Of a stretch of DNA of 64,000 bases, positions 7,820-15,098 are shown one piece after another. Under the pieces are notes generated by a model. That model was not told the DNA's origin and searched no databases. It was given only the letters and a program-made list of their open reading frames with translations. Position numbers and translations under genes: made by a program. Position 1 is the stretch's first letter. Every line of letters starts with the position of its first letter. Source of the DNA: Mesorhizobium sp. WSM2240 (GTDB lineage Bacteria > Pseudomonadota > Alphaproteobacteria > Rhizobiales > Rhizobiaceae); NCBI RefSeq assembly GCF_040438645.1, contig NZ_CP159256.1, positions 1-64,000 of the forward strand, read 5' to 3'.

Positions 7820-8506
7820 ATGGCCGCTCCAAAGCGCATCAATCATAGCGAGACCACGTCGCATGCGGGAGGCACGGCCTTGAGCTTCACCACAAGGCTG
7901 CCTGCTCAGGCCGATTTCAAGAAGGTGTTGCTCGAACGCTATCAGGAAGCGATCACACGCAGCCGCAAAATCGGTCATCGCGTATCGTTCCGGGTAGAGG
8001 TCGATCCAACTGCCGGCGCGCAGACGATCACGCCGGTCGAGGAACAGCCGATCGCTTCGGATAATGCGTTTCCTGTCGAAGATACAGGAAAGCCAGATGC
8101 CGAACTTAAAGTGGCGCTTGCCGCAGCGCGGGAGCGCGGCCGCAAGCGTGTCGCCGAAATTGTCGCCGGCGAGGACATGCTGAGTGCGGAAGCCTTTGCC
8201 AAACTGCTCGGCACGTCGCGGGTGACGGTCAACGCCAAGCGGCAGAGCGGGCAGGTGCTCGGGATTGATGGCGCCAAGCGCGGCTTCCGCTTTCCTGTGT
8301 GGCAACTCGACAAGGACGGCCGGCCGTTCGGGGCATTGCCGGCGCTCCATGCGATGTTGGGCGATAGCGCTTGGGCGGTCTACCGATTTTTGGTGTCGCG
8401 CCACGGTGCGCTCGATGGTCGAACGGGCCTTCGGGCTCTTCAGCAGGGCGATACGGCCTCGGTGTTGGTTGCAGCGGAAGGGATGGCCCGGGGCGATTTC
8501 GACTGA
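7820..8506 (+). CDS. Probable antitoxin of second RES module (HTH protein)
   Basis: This 228-residue protein is encoded immediately before a RES-domain gene, with adjoining stop and start codons. The N-terminal ~95 residues are polar and unrecognised. Residues about 115-150 read as a helix-turn-helix (LSAEAFAKLLGTSRVTVNAKRQSGQVLGI), and the remainder (FPVWQLDKDGRPFGALPALHAMLG) resembles the C-terminal toxin-binding half of Xre/ParS-like antitoxins. The ATG at 7820 follows AGGAGG at good distance. It is longer than the first antitoxin (137 residues), so it is a different subfamily. The antitoxin role is inferred from position and fold hints. Confidence 0.75.
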   Translation: MAAPKRINHSETTSHAGGTALSFTTRLPAQADFKKVLLERYQEAITRSRKIGHRVSFRVEVDPTAGAQTITPVEEQPIASDNAFPVEDTGKPDAELKVALAAARERGRKRVAEIVAGEDMLSAEAFAKLLGTSRVTVNAKRQSGQVLGIDGAKRGFRFPVWQLDKDGRPFGALPALHAMLGDSAWAVYRFLVSRHGALDGRTGLRALQQGDTASVLVAAEGMARGDFD

Positions 8507-9115
8507 ATGCCCGGCATTCCACCTCCACCCGATTTCGGGCGCGCAAAGCTCGAAATCGAGACCATACCACCGGGGCGGACATTCGGTCGGATCTACTGGA
8601 GCACCTATCCCGATCCGCTGGGATACGGAAAGTCGCCGAGCCGCTTCAGCGATCCGCGGCGTCGTACCGCTGCCAACCGTTTTGGCGTTCTCTACCTCGG
8701 CGACTCCTTGAAGGTGTGTTTCCTCGAGACGGTGCTCCGCGACCGGCGCGAAGGGCTTGTCCACGATCTTCCCATAGACGAGGTAGAGCTGACAGAACGG
8801 CGCTATGCGGAGATCGCGACCACGGAGGTGCTTCGAGTTGTCGATCTCAGAGGCGACAATGCCGTCCGAATGGGTGTGCCGACGGATGTCGTCCGGGCGC
8901 AGCGCCAGAACCTGGCTCGCCGGTGGTCGGTGGCGCTTTACGATCACCCGTCCCAGCTTGACGGGATTATCTATCCATCTCGCCTCAACGGCGCGACCAA
9001 TCTCGCCATCTACGATCGTTCGATAAGAAAACTTCAGGCGAAGCGCATTGTAACGCTTCTCGGCGCGCCAGGATTGGCACAGGTTCTGGAGGATTTCAGA
9101 GTGAGCTTGGCGTGA
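8507..9115 (+). CDS. RES-domain toxin, long subtype
   Basis: This 202-residue RES protein follows its putative antitoxin with no gap. It shows the RES pattern: FGRIYWSTYPDPLGYGKSPSRFSDP, then FGVLYLGDSLKVCFLETVLRD with conserved residues around YLG and the acidic E, and a late QLDGIIYPSRLNG serine/arginine box. It is longer and sequence-distinct from the RES protein at 4349-4867, so the two are not a recent duplication. NAD+ is the likely substrate by family. It ends a coherent two-gene operon. Confidence 0.87.
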   Translation: MPGIPPPPDFGRAKLEIETIPPGRTFGRIYWSTYPDPLGYGKSPSRFSDPRRRTAANRFGVLYLGDSLKVCFLETVLRDRREGLVHDLPIDEVELTERRYAEIATTEVLRVVDLRGDNAVRMGVPTDVVRAQRQNLARRWSVALYDHPSQLDGIIYPSRLNGATNLAIYDRSIRKLQAKRIVTLLGAPGLAQVLEDFRVSLA

Positions 9116-9460
9116 GAAAAGGCCTCAGTTTGCCGATTGCGACGTCGGTTTCTCTCCCAAGTTGATTCCCGAAATTCGCTCACTCGGCGGGTTGTCGCAT
9201 CAAATATCGCCTGAACTGATCGGAGACGCGAGCAAAATGGCGTTGCCACGTCCACTCCATGCCGGAGGTGGCTGTCGGCGTCACGAACAGGCCCGGCCGA
9301 AGGGATGGCTTTCGGAAAGGATCGTCAGGAGCTAGTGCGCAGAACCATAGGTAGTGGTCGAAAATTCGCGGACGAGCCGTTTCGAGACTTTTTGCACAGG
9401 TGCGTCATCGTCGACGATTCCGTCGCATCCATGGCGGTTTCTCGCTCAGCGGAGTAGGGG
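9116..9460. other. Intergenic region without recognisable genes
   Basis: These 345 bases lie between the RES operon and the convergent IclR gene. I see no conserved ORF and no strong hairpin with a T-run. Confidence 0.5.
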
Positions 9461-10276
9461 TTACATCGTTGAGCGTTCGCCGGTACCGGCGACACCTCTG
9501 GAGCCCGCCAGAGATATCGATCTTGATGCTTCTATCAATCGTGATTCCAGCTCGCCCCTTTTTTCGTCCGAAACATCGATTGGTAGAACGAAGCATATCG
9601 TCGCCTCGATCAGGCCATCGTGATTTGTGATTGGCGCCGCGAGACATTGGGTGAAACTGTTTATCATGCCGACCGTCATGGCAAGCGGGCGGTTCCTGGA
9701 TGCATGGCATTCGGCAGCGAACGCTTCGATGTCGATAGGCGCACCATTAGGCATCCTGAGGTCTTCCTCCCCCAGAATCGATTCGATCTCCGCCAAGGAC
9801 ATGTGTGACAGCATCAGCCGACCGGAAGCGGTCCAAGGGATTGGAATCTGAGAGCCGATCTCCGAACTGATCCGCAGCGGCCGCGAACCGGGACAAGCAT
9901 GTACTATGACCTGCTTGCCGCGGAGGCGGATGCAGAGTTCGCTCGTCTCACCGGTTTCCTTTGCAAGCGCATTCACCATCTCCCTGCCGCGGGCCATGAC
10001 GTCGTTGGCCCGAAGATAGCTCGCACCGTAAAGATGCATCAGTTTGCCGAAATAGACCTGACTGTCCTTACCCCTGAGTTCGAGCAGTCCTGCTTCGGCC
10101 AGAATGCTCACCAGGTCGTAGATGGTCGATTTGGGGGCATCCAGCGCAAGCGGCAGTTCGGCCAACCGGACAGGAGCGCCATTTTCCTGCAAATAGGAAA
10201 ACAGCTTCAGTACTCGGTCGACCCCGCGTTCCCGCGGCCCCCGTGCAGTGCGGGTTTTAGAAACATGCTCCGCCAC
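9461..10276 (-). CDS. IclR-family transcriptional regulator
   Basis: This 271-residue regulator has an N-terminal winged helix (about 15-75: VDRVLKLFSYLQENGAPVRLAELPLALDAPKSTIYDLVSILAEAGLLE). The IclR effector domain (about 85-260) includes GETSELCIRLRGKQVIVHACPG and IPWTASGRLMLSHMS. It is divergent from the amino-acid-type ABC transporter operon at 10417, which it probably controls through the AT-rich inverted repeats in the 140-base gap. The effector is unknown; IclR proteins usually sense small carboxylates or related compounds. Confidence 0.9.
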   Translation of the reverse strand: MAEHVSKTRTARGPRERGVDRVLKLFSYLQENGAPVRLAELPLALDAPKSTIYDLVSILAEAGLLELRGKDSQVYFGKLMHLYGASYLRANDVMARGREMVNALAKETGETSELCIRLRGKQVIVHACPGSRPLRISSEIGSQIPIPWTASGRLMLSHMSLAEIESILGEEDLRMPNGAPIDIEAFAAECHASRNRPLAMTVGMINSFTQCLAAPITNHDGLIEATICFVLPIDVSDEKRGELESRLIEASRSISLAGSRGVAGTGERSTM

Positions 10277-10330
10277 CAGTGCTCAATCCTTTGCTATCGC
10301 GGTTGCCAGCACATCCACGCTGCTATATCG

Positions 10331-10368
10331 TCTTAAATATAAGAACATAGTCCAGTATATAAGACTAT
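10331..10368. promoter_or_regulatory. Operator candidates between IclR gene and ABC operon
   Basis: Two nearby inverted repeats sit in an AT-rich island: TCTTA-AATA-TAAGA (10331-10344) and ATAGTC-N10-GACTAT (10347-10368). They lie 49-86 bases before the substrate-binding protein start, a plausible place for IclR binding and both divergent promoters. Confidence 0.5.
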
Positions 10369-10416
10369 GCAAGACCACCCAGAGAATTGAACGACATCAA
10401 CAACGTGGAGGCATCA

Positions 10417-11295
10417 ATGACAGCAGGAACTGAACGCCGCGATATTCTGAAACTCGGACTTGGAGGAATGGCGCTTGGTGCGGCCGTCACCTCGGTCGTA
10501 TTGAACCCGAAAGCGGCAGCCGCACAGGCAGCGAGTGACAGCCTCTTGCGGACCGTGCTCGACCGGGGTCACCTCGTCGTCGGCACTGGAAGCACGAATG
10601 CCCCATGGCATTTCGAGAACGACACCGGCGAACTGGAAGGCATGGACATCACCATGGGCCGTATTATCGCCCAGGCGCTGTTCGACGACCCGACCAAGAT
10701 CGAATTCATCAAACAGGATGCTCAGCAGCGCATTCCCAACATTGTCACAGGCAAGGTCGACATCACCTTGCAGTTCATGACGATCTCAGGCGTGCGCGCG
10801 CAACTCATCAACTTCACCCGGCCCTACTATGTCGAAGGCGTCGCGCTGATGACCAAGCCGGATGCGGCGGCGAAGACCTATGACGAGCTGAAGGCGAAAG
10901 GCAGCGACGCCCGGGTGGCCATCCTGCAGAATGTCGACGCCGAGACGACGGTGCATAAGGCATTGCCCGAGGCGCAAGTGATGCAGATCGATACCCAAGC
11001 CAATGTGTTTCAAGCGCTTGATTCGAACCGTGCGGACGCCTCCGCGGTCGACCTTTCCAACGTGCGCTGGCTGGTCTCGAGGAACCCGGACCGATATTTC
11101 GACGCAGGCAAGCAGTGGAACAGCATGCTCTATGGCGGCGGCGTCCGGCAGGGCGACTTGGACTGGCTGCAATTCGTCAACACCGCCTTCAGCATCGCGA
11201 TGTTCGGCCACCAGAACGAACTCTACGATAAGGCATTCAAGGATTACTTCGGCGTCCAGCCACCGGAGCGCAAGCCAGGCTTCCCGACCATCTGA
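10417..11295 (+). CDS. ABC transporter substrate-binding protein, polar amino acid type
   Basis: This is a periplasmic solute-binding protein of the family-3 (polar amino acid) type, 292 residues. The N-terminus carries a Tat-like signal, ERRDILKLGLGG followed by a hydrophobic stretch and AAAAQA. The mature part has LRTVLDRGHLVVGTGSTNAPWHF and typical lobe motifs (GELEGMDITMGRIIAQALF). The ATG at 10417 follows GGAGG; an upstream TTG (10387) lacks a site. It is the first gene of an operon with two permeases, an ATPase and RidA. The exact ligand cannot be read. Confidence 0.92.
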   Translation: MTAGTERRDILKLGLGGMALGAAVTSVVLNPKAAAAQAASDSLLRTVLDRGHLVVGTGSTNAPWHFENDTGELEGMDITMGRIIAQALFDDPTKIEFIKQDAQQRIPNIVTGKVDITLQFMTISGVRAQLINFTRPYYVEGVALMTKPDAAAKTYDELKAKGSDARVAILQNVDAETTVHKALPEAQVMQIDTQANVFQALDSNRADASAVDLSNVRWLVSRNPDRYFDAGKQWNSMLYGGGVRQGDLDWLQFVNTAFSIAMFGHQNELYDKAFKDYFGVQPPERKPGFPTI

Positions 11296-11301
11296 TTGCG
11301 A

Positions 11302-11329
11302 CCGCCCGGCCACCACAATGGCCGGGCGG
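11302..11329 (+). other. Intercistronic stem-loop after the binding-protein gene
   Basis: CCGCCCGGCCA and its exact complement form an 11-pair stem around a 6-base loop, without a following T-run. Stem-loops here in binding-protein operons typically protect the upstream mRNA end, giving an excess of binding protein over permease. Confidence 0.6.
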
Positions 11330-11367
11330 CGCACTTCCTGCCGATGCGACAGTCCAGCGAAGTCTGA

Positions 11368-12033
11368 ATGAACTATCACCTCAATTTCAATCTCATTTGG
11401 CGGCATTTCGACAAGCTGTGGCAGGGGCTGATCCTCAGCCTGGAACTGGCCGTGCTGTCGATCCTGATCGGCGCTTTCATCGGGCTCGTACTCGCCATCT
11501 GGTATGTCTCCGCCGGCAGGATCGTGCGGGGAGCGATTTCGGCCTATGTCGAATTCATCCGCAACGTACCACTGATCCTTCTGGTCTATATCGTCTTCTA
11601 CGGTATCCCCACGGTCGTCGACTTTGCCTACAGCGCGACGGTGTCGTTCGTGGGAACGCTGTCGCTTTATGCGGGCGCCTATCTCGTCGAGGTGTTCCGC
11701 TCCGGGCTCGAGGCAGTGCCGCGCGGACAGATCGACGCTGGCAAGGCGATCGGGCTGACGCCCTTGCAGCGCCTCCTCCACGTGCGCCTGCCGACTATGG
11801 CGCGAATAACCCTTCCCGCCCTGTCGAACACGTTCATCTCGCTGTTCAAGGACACCTCCGTGGCCTCCGTCATCTCGGTGCCCGAGCTGACCTACGGCGC
11901 GCAATGGATCAACTTCAACACTTTCCGGATCGTCGAGGTCTATATCGTCACGACCGTCATGTACCTGGTCACCGGCTATGGGGTCCTGTTCGGACTGCGG
12001 CTGATGGAGCGCCGCTTCAGGGCGGAGCGCTGA
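11368..12033 (+). CDS. ABC transporter permease, polar amino acid (His/Glu/Gln/Arg/opine) type
   Basis: This 221-residue inner-membrane permease has about five predicted membrane segments and the family's EAA cytoplasmic loop (LVEVFRSGLEAVPRGQIDAGKAIGLTPLQRLLHVRLP). The segment YVEFIRNVPLILLVYIVFYGIP is characteristic of HisM/HisQ-like proteins. It pairs with the next permease, 4 bases downstream. Nothing in it looks damaged. Confidence 0.93.
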   Translation: MNYHLNFNLIWRHFDKLWQGLILSLELAVLSILIGAFIGLVLAIWYVSAGRIVRGAISAYVEFIRNVPLILLVYIVFYGIPTVVDFAYSATVSFVGTLSLYAGAYLVEVFRSGLEAVPRGQIDAGKAIGLTPLQRLLHVRLPTMARITLPALSNTFISLFKDTSVASVISVPELTYGAQWINFNTFRIVEVYIVTTVMYLVTGYGVLFGLRLMERRFRAER

Positions 12034-12037
12034 GCCA

Positions 12038-12685
12038 ATGGCAGCGGTTCTCTATGCACTTCCGTTCCTTTTGCAGGGACTCCTGATCACCCTTTGGGTC
12101 TCCGCCCTCGTCGTGGTGTTCTCGCTGGTCATCGGCGTGATCCTCGGGGTGGGGCTGGTCTATGGCCCGCGTCCCGTCCAATGGCTCGTCCGACTTTTCA
12201 GCGACTGCATCCGCGGCATTCCGATCCTCGTGCTGATATTCGTCGTCTATTACGGCTTCCCGCCGCTGGGCATCGCCATCGACTCGTTCTGGGCCGGCGT
12301 GGTCGCCCTGACCCTGTTCAAGGCGGCCCAGGTGATCGAATATGCCCGAGGCGCGATCTCGTCGATCCCAAAGGGACAGATGGAGGCCGGCAAGGCGATC
12401 GGCCTGACCTTCGTCCAGCGCCTGCAATCCGTCATCTTCCCACAGGCTATACGGCGCTTCCTTCCGCCGTGGATCAACGGCGTGACCGATGCGGTCAAGG
12501 GAAGCGCGCTGATCTCGCTGCTGGGCGTCGTCGATCTCATGCAGTCGATCAACGAGGTGATCGGGCGGACCTATGAGGCGATGCCGCTCTATCTGCTCGG
12601 TGCCTTCATCTATTTCGTGATCAACTATTCGCTGTCGCTGACCAGCCGGTACGTGGAACGGCGCTACGCATACATTCGGGACTGA
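12038..12685 (+). CDS. ABC transporter permease, polar amino acid type (second subunit)
   Basis: This 215-residue permease is homologous to the preceding gene and forms the other half of the membrane channel. It has the diagnostic FSDCIRGIPILVLIFVVYYGFPPLG segment and the EAA loop (ARGAISSIPKGQMEAGKAIGLTFVQRL). The gene starts 4 bases after its neighbour and ends 4 bases before the ATPase, so the three are one transcript. Confidence 0.93.
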   Translation: MAAVLYALPFLLQGLLITLWVSALVVVFSLVIGVILGVGLVYGPRPVQWLVRLFSDCIRGIPILVLIFVVYYGFPPLGIAIDSFWAGVVALTLFKAAQVIEYARGAISSIPKGQMEAGKAIGLTFVQRLQSVIFPQAIRRFLPPWINGVTDAVKGSALISLLGVVDLMQSINEVIGRTYEAMPLYLLGAFIYFVINYSLSLTSRYVERRYAYIRD

Positions 12686-12689
12686 GACC

Positions 12690-13478
12690 ATGGATGCAAA
12701 CGAACGGCCGCTGCTCAAGATCGAGGGCCTGCAGAAGTCATTCGGACAAATCGACGTCCTCAAAGGTATCAGCATGACCGTGCGCAAGGGAGAAGTGGTC
12801 TCGATCATCGGACCTTCGGGCAGCGGCAAGACGACGCTGCTGCGCTGCGTAAACTTCCTCGAAACCTACGAGCACGGCTCCATCCAGATCGCCGGCCAGG
12901 AAGTCGGGTTCCGCGACAGCAACAACCGCCAGCGGCGCGGCGAAACCGACCTCGCCCGCATGCGCGCCGAAACCGGCATGGTGTTCCAGAGCTTCAATCT
13001 GTTTCCGCACCTCACCGCGGCCTAGAATGTCATGCTGGGACTGGTCAAGGTGCGCAAGAAATCGAAGCAGGAGGCCCGTGAGATCGCCGAGCATTGGCTC
13101 AAGCGGGTCGGCCTCGACCACCGCATCGACAATCTGCCGTCGGAACTTTCGGGAGGCCAGCAACAGCGGGTCGGGATCGCAAGAGCCGTCGCCATGGAGC
13201 CGAAGATCCTGCTGCTCGACGAGATCACCTCGGCGCTCGACCCAGAACTGGTCAACGAGGTTCTCGATGTCGTGCGGCAGCTGGCCGAGGAAGGCATGAC
13301 CATGCTGATGGTGACCCATGAGATCGCGTTCGCCCGCGACGCCAGCAACCGCATCGTCTTCATGGACGACGGCAAGGTGTCTGCCGAGGGTCCGCCCAAG
13401 GAGCTGATGGCGCAGGCGGGGTCCAACGAGCGGCTGGACGCCTTCCTGTCGCGTTTCAGAACCAGCCATTTACATTGA
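12690..13478 (+). pseudogene. ABC transporter ATPase, polar amino acid type, interrupted by in-frame TAG
   Basis: The nucleotide-binding subunit reads through 262 codons in one frame except for TAG at 13023-13025, in the context FNLFPHLTAA-TAG-NVMLGLVKV. Relatives usually have Glu (GAG) before NVML, so this is a one-base nonsense change. All motifs remain: Walker A GPSGSGKTT, Q-loop (VFQSFNLFP), signature LSGGQQQRV, Walker B ILLLDEITSALDP and the switch His (VTHEIAFA). The first fragment has only Walker A and the Q-loop. The second (ATG at 13032) lacks Walker A. Without suppression the transporter should be inactive. Confidence 0.9.
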
Positions 13479-13494
13479 GAAAATCAGCGCCATC

Positions 13495-13974
13495 ATGTCT
13501 TCCCATGACCAGATCGCCGCGCTCGACCTCGAGCTTCCGCCGGTTCCGGCGCCGATCGGCACATTCCGCAATGTCCTGCAGGTTGGCAATATCCTCTACG
13601 TATCGGGGCAGGGCCCGCTCGATCGCAACGGCGTCCTATACAGGGGGAAGGTCGGCCGCGACGTCAGCGTCGAAGCGGCCTACGAGCACGCGCGGCTTAC
13701 CGGGTTGAACATCCTGTCGGTCCTGTCCGCGCATCTCGGCGACCTTGCCCGGGTGAAGCAGTTCGTGAAGCTCCAGGGTTTCGTGAACGCCGCCGACGAC
13801 TTCGCCGACCATCCCTGTGTCATCAATGGCTGCTCGGACCTCTTGGTCGAGGTGTTCGGGGGACGGGGCATACATGCGCGCACGTCGATCGGCGTCGCGT
13901 CGCTGCCCAACAACATCACCGTCGAGATCGAGGCCATCGTCGAAATTCTCCCCGAAGAAAAAAGTCATGGATAA
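13495..13974 (+). CDS. RidA/YjgF/UK114-family protein
   Basis: This 159-residue RidA-family protein is a group that hydrolyses reactive enamine/imine intermediates from PLP enzymes. Family features include [21 protein letters not shown] near the N-terminus, the middle [19 protein letters not shown] and the C-terminal [25 protein letters not shown] with the conserved Arg. It follows the ABC ATPase by 16 bases and precedes the remains of a PLP enzyme. This suggests the original operon imported and catabolised an amino acid or amino sugar. Confidence 0.88.
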   Translation: MSSHDQIAALDLELPPVPAPIGTFRNVLQVGNILYVSGQGPLDRNGVLYRGKVGRDVSVEAAYEHARLTGLNILSVLSAHLGDLARVKQFVKLQGFVNAADDFADHPCVINGCSDLLVEVFGGRGIHARTSIGVASLPNNITVEIEAIVEILPEEKSHG

Positions 13975-14003
13975 GGTTCAGATCTCACCGATGCCAGCGC
14001 AAC

Positions 14004-14270
14004 GAGACGATACGCGAACGCTTGGGCCTGCGGCCGATCATCAATGTGTCGGGGACGATGACCGCGCTGGGCGCCGCGATCATCGTCCCCGAGGCCAGTC
14101 AGGCAATGGCCAAGATCGCGCCGCAACTGTCGAAATGGACGAGCTCCATCTCGCCGCAAGCAAGGTCGTCGCCCTTCTGACGGCGTCGAGGCCGGCTTCA
14201 TCACGGCCTCCTGCACCAAGCTGCTTGCGGTCGAGCGTTTGCCGTATCCGCGCGATCAATCGTCGCGCTA
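14004..14270 (+). pseudogene. Remnant of SelA-like PLP-dependent enzyme
   Basis: Three short stretches in three frames together read like the N-terminus of the SelA/DgaE-like aminotransferase family. They are [20 protein letters not shown] (from 14004), [18 protein letters not shown] (from 14129) and VEAGFITASCTKLL (from 14185). Two frameshifts separate them, and the catalytic lysine domain is absent. It follows RidA directly, so the original operon likely had this enzyme as its catabolic step. Confidence rests on the distinctive [15 protein letters not shown] pattern. Confidence 0.65.
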
Positions 14271-14666
14271 ACAGAGCTTGGATGGAAGAGCTGGGGAGAT
14301 ATTCTGAAGCGGAGCTGGACGTACTGCTGGATTTCCGAGTGCAACTACCTTGCTGCCGTGAACGCAACTATTGCTTTACGTCGAGACGAGGACGGCCCCG
14401 TTCTGGAAACGAAATCGGCGGAGCAATGACGCGATCGCTGCCATCTGCTTCGCGCCGCATGTCGGCCATAAAGGCAATCTTTGCGTCCGCCCGGAAGCAG
14501 ACATCGCGGTGACAATGCTGGAGGTCGTGGTCGGGCCATTTGCTGACCTTCCTGTCGCTTCTCCAAACCTGCCGTTCGCGCTACGACCTGATGCGACCCC
14601 GAACTTGGCGTTGGACTGACCGAAAGACAGCTCCCGTGAATGGAGCAGTCGTTCTCTGTGCTGTAT
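14271..14666. other. Gene-free stretch with a possible MarR-like remnant and a dispersed repeat copy
   Basis: Bases 14281-14342 could encode MEELGRYSEAELDVLLDF, which resembles the C-terminal end of MarR regulators, but no other part is present. Bases 14492-14534 match the degenerate repeat also found at 22026-22070, 34816-34860 and 41007-41050. I see no intact gene. Confidence 0.4.
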
Positions 14667-14870
14667 TTACAGAATCTCGCCGTGTTGCCGTGCGACACCG
14701 CAATGCCAGCGTTTGATTTGCCAGGCGGGATGCTCTTGCTGCCAGCGGACAACCTGCGGCTGGCCGGCGATCATGCAGGTCATCAGCGACACGTCTCGGG
14801 CGTCGTAGATCAGGCGGCTTTCCTTGCATTCGCCCGTCGCCAGACAGGCTGCGATCACCAGTTCTATCAT
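14667..14870 (-). CDS. Small conserved hypothetical protein (67 aa)
   Basis: The ATG at 14870 follows GGAG at 6 bases. The 67-residue product starts MIELVIAACLATGECKESRL and has four Cys and a Trp-rich tail (VRWQQEHPAWQIKRWHCG). The pattern resembles small Rhizobiales proteins of unknown function with a short hydrophobic N-terminus. A much longer in-frame extension to 15692 runs antisense through the next gene and is rejected. Confidence 0.6.
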   Translation of the reverse strand: MIELVIAACLATGECKESRLIYDARDVSLMTCMIAGQPQVVRWQQEHPAWQIKRWHCGVARQHGEIL

Positions 14871-14958
14871 GTCGGTCTCCATCTGATTTGTGCCGCCGGA
14901 GGGGCGCGGCTTGGCGAGGAGCATGAGCCTGGCAACGTCATTCGTAACGAGAACGGCG

Positions 14959-14996
14959 CGATCGGCAGACGAAATCAGACGAAATCTTGCCGATCG
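14959..14996. promoter_or_regulatory. Inverted repeat upstream of the TolB/TPR regulator
   Basis: CGATCGGCA (14959-14967) and TGCCGATCG (14988-14996) enclose two direct repeats, GACGAAATCA and GACGAAATCT. It lies about 100 bases ahead of the regulator at 15099 and in front of the minus-strand small gene. It may be an operator or a structured leader. Confidence 0.4.
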
Positions 14997-15098
14997 CGGC
15001 CGGAAATATTGCGGAATGCTGGAATGGCGGCAGGCTTTGCGGTAGATTGACTGCAAAGAGAGCCCTGAACGGCCTTTACCCCCGAGGGGAATATCCCA

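Noticed and set aside
10786..11904. 372-codon minus-strand frame across the ABC genes
   Set aside because: Asp/Gly/Gln-rich antisense of the permease and binding-protein genes.
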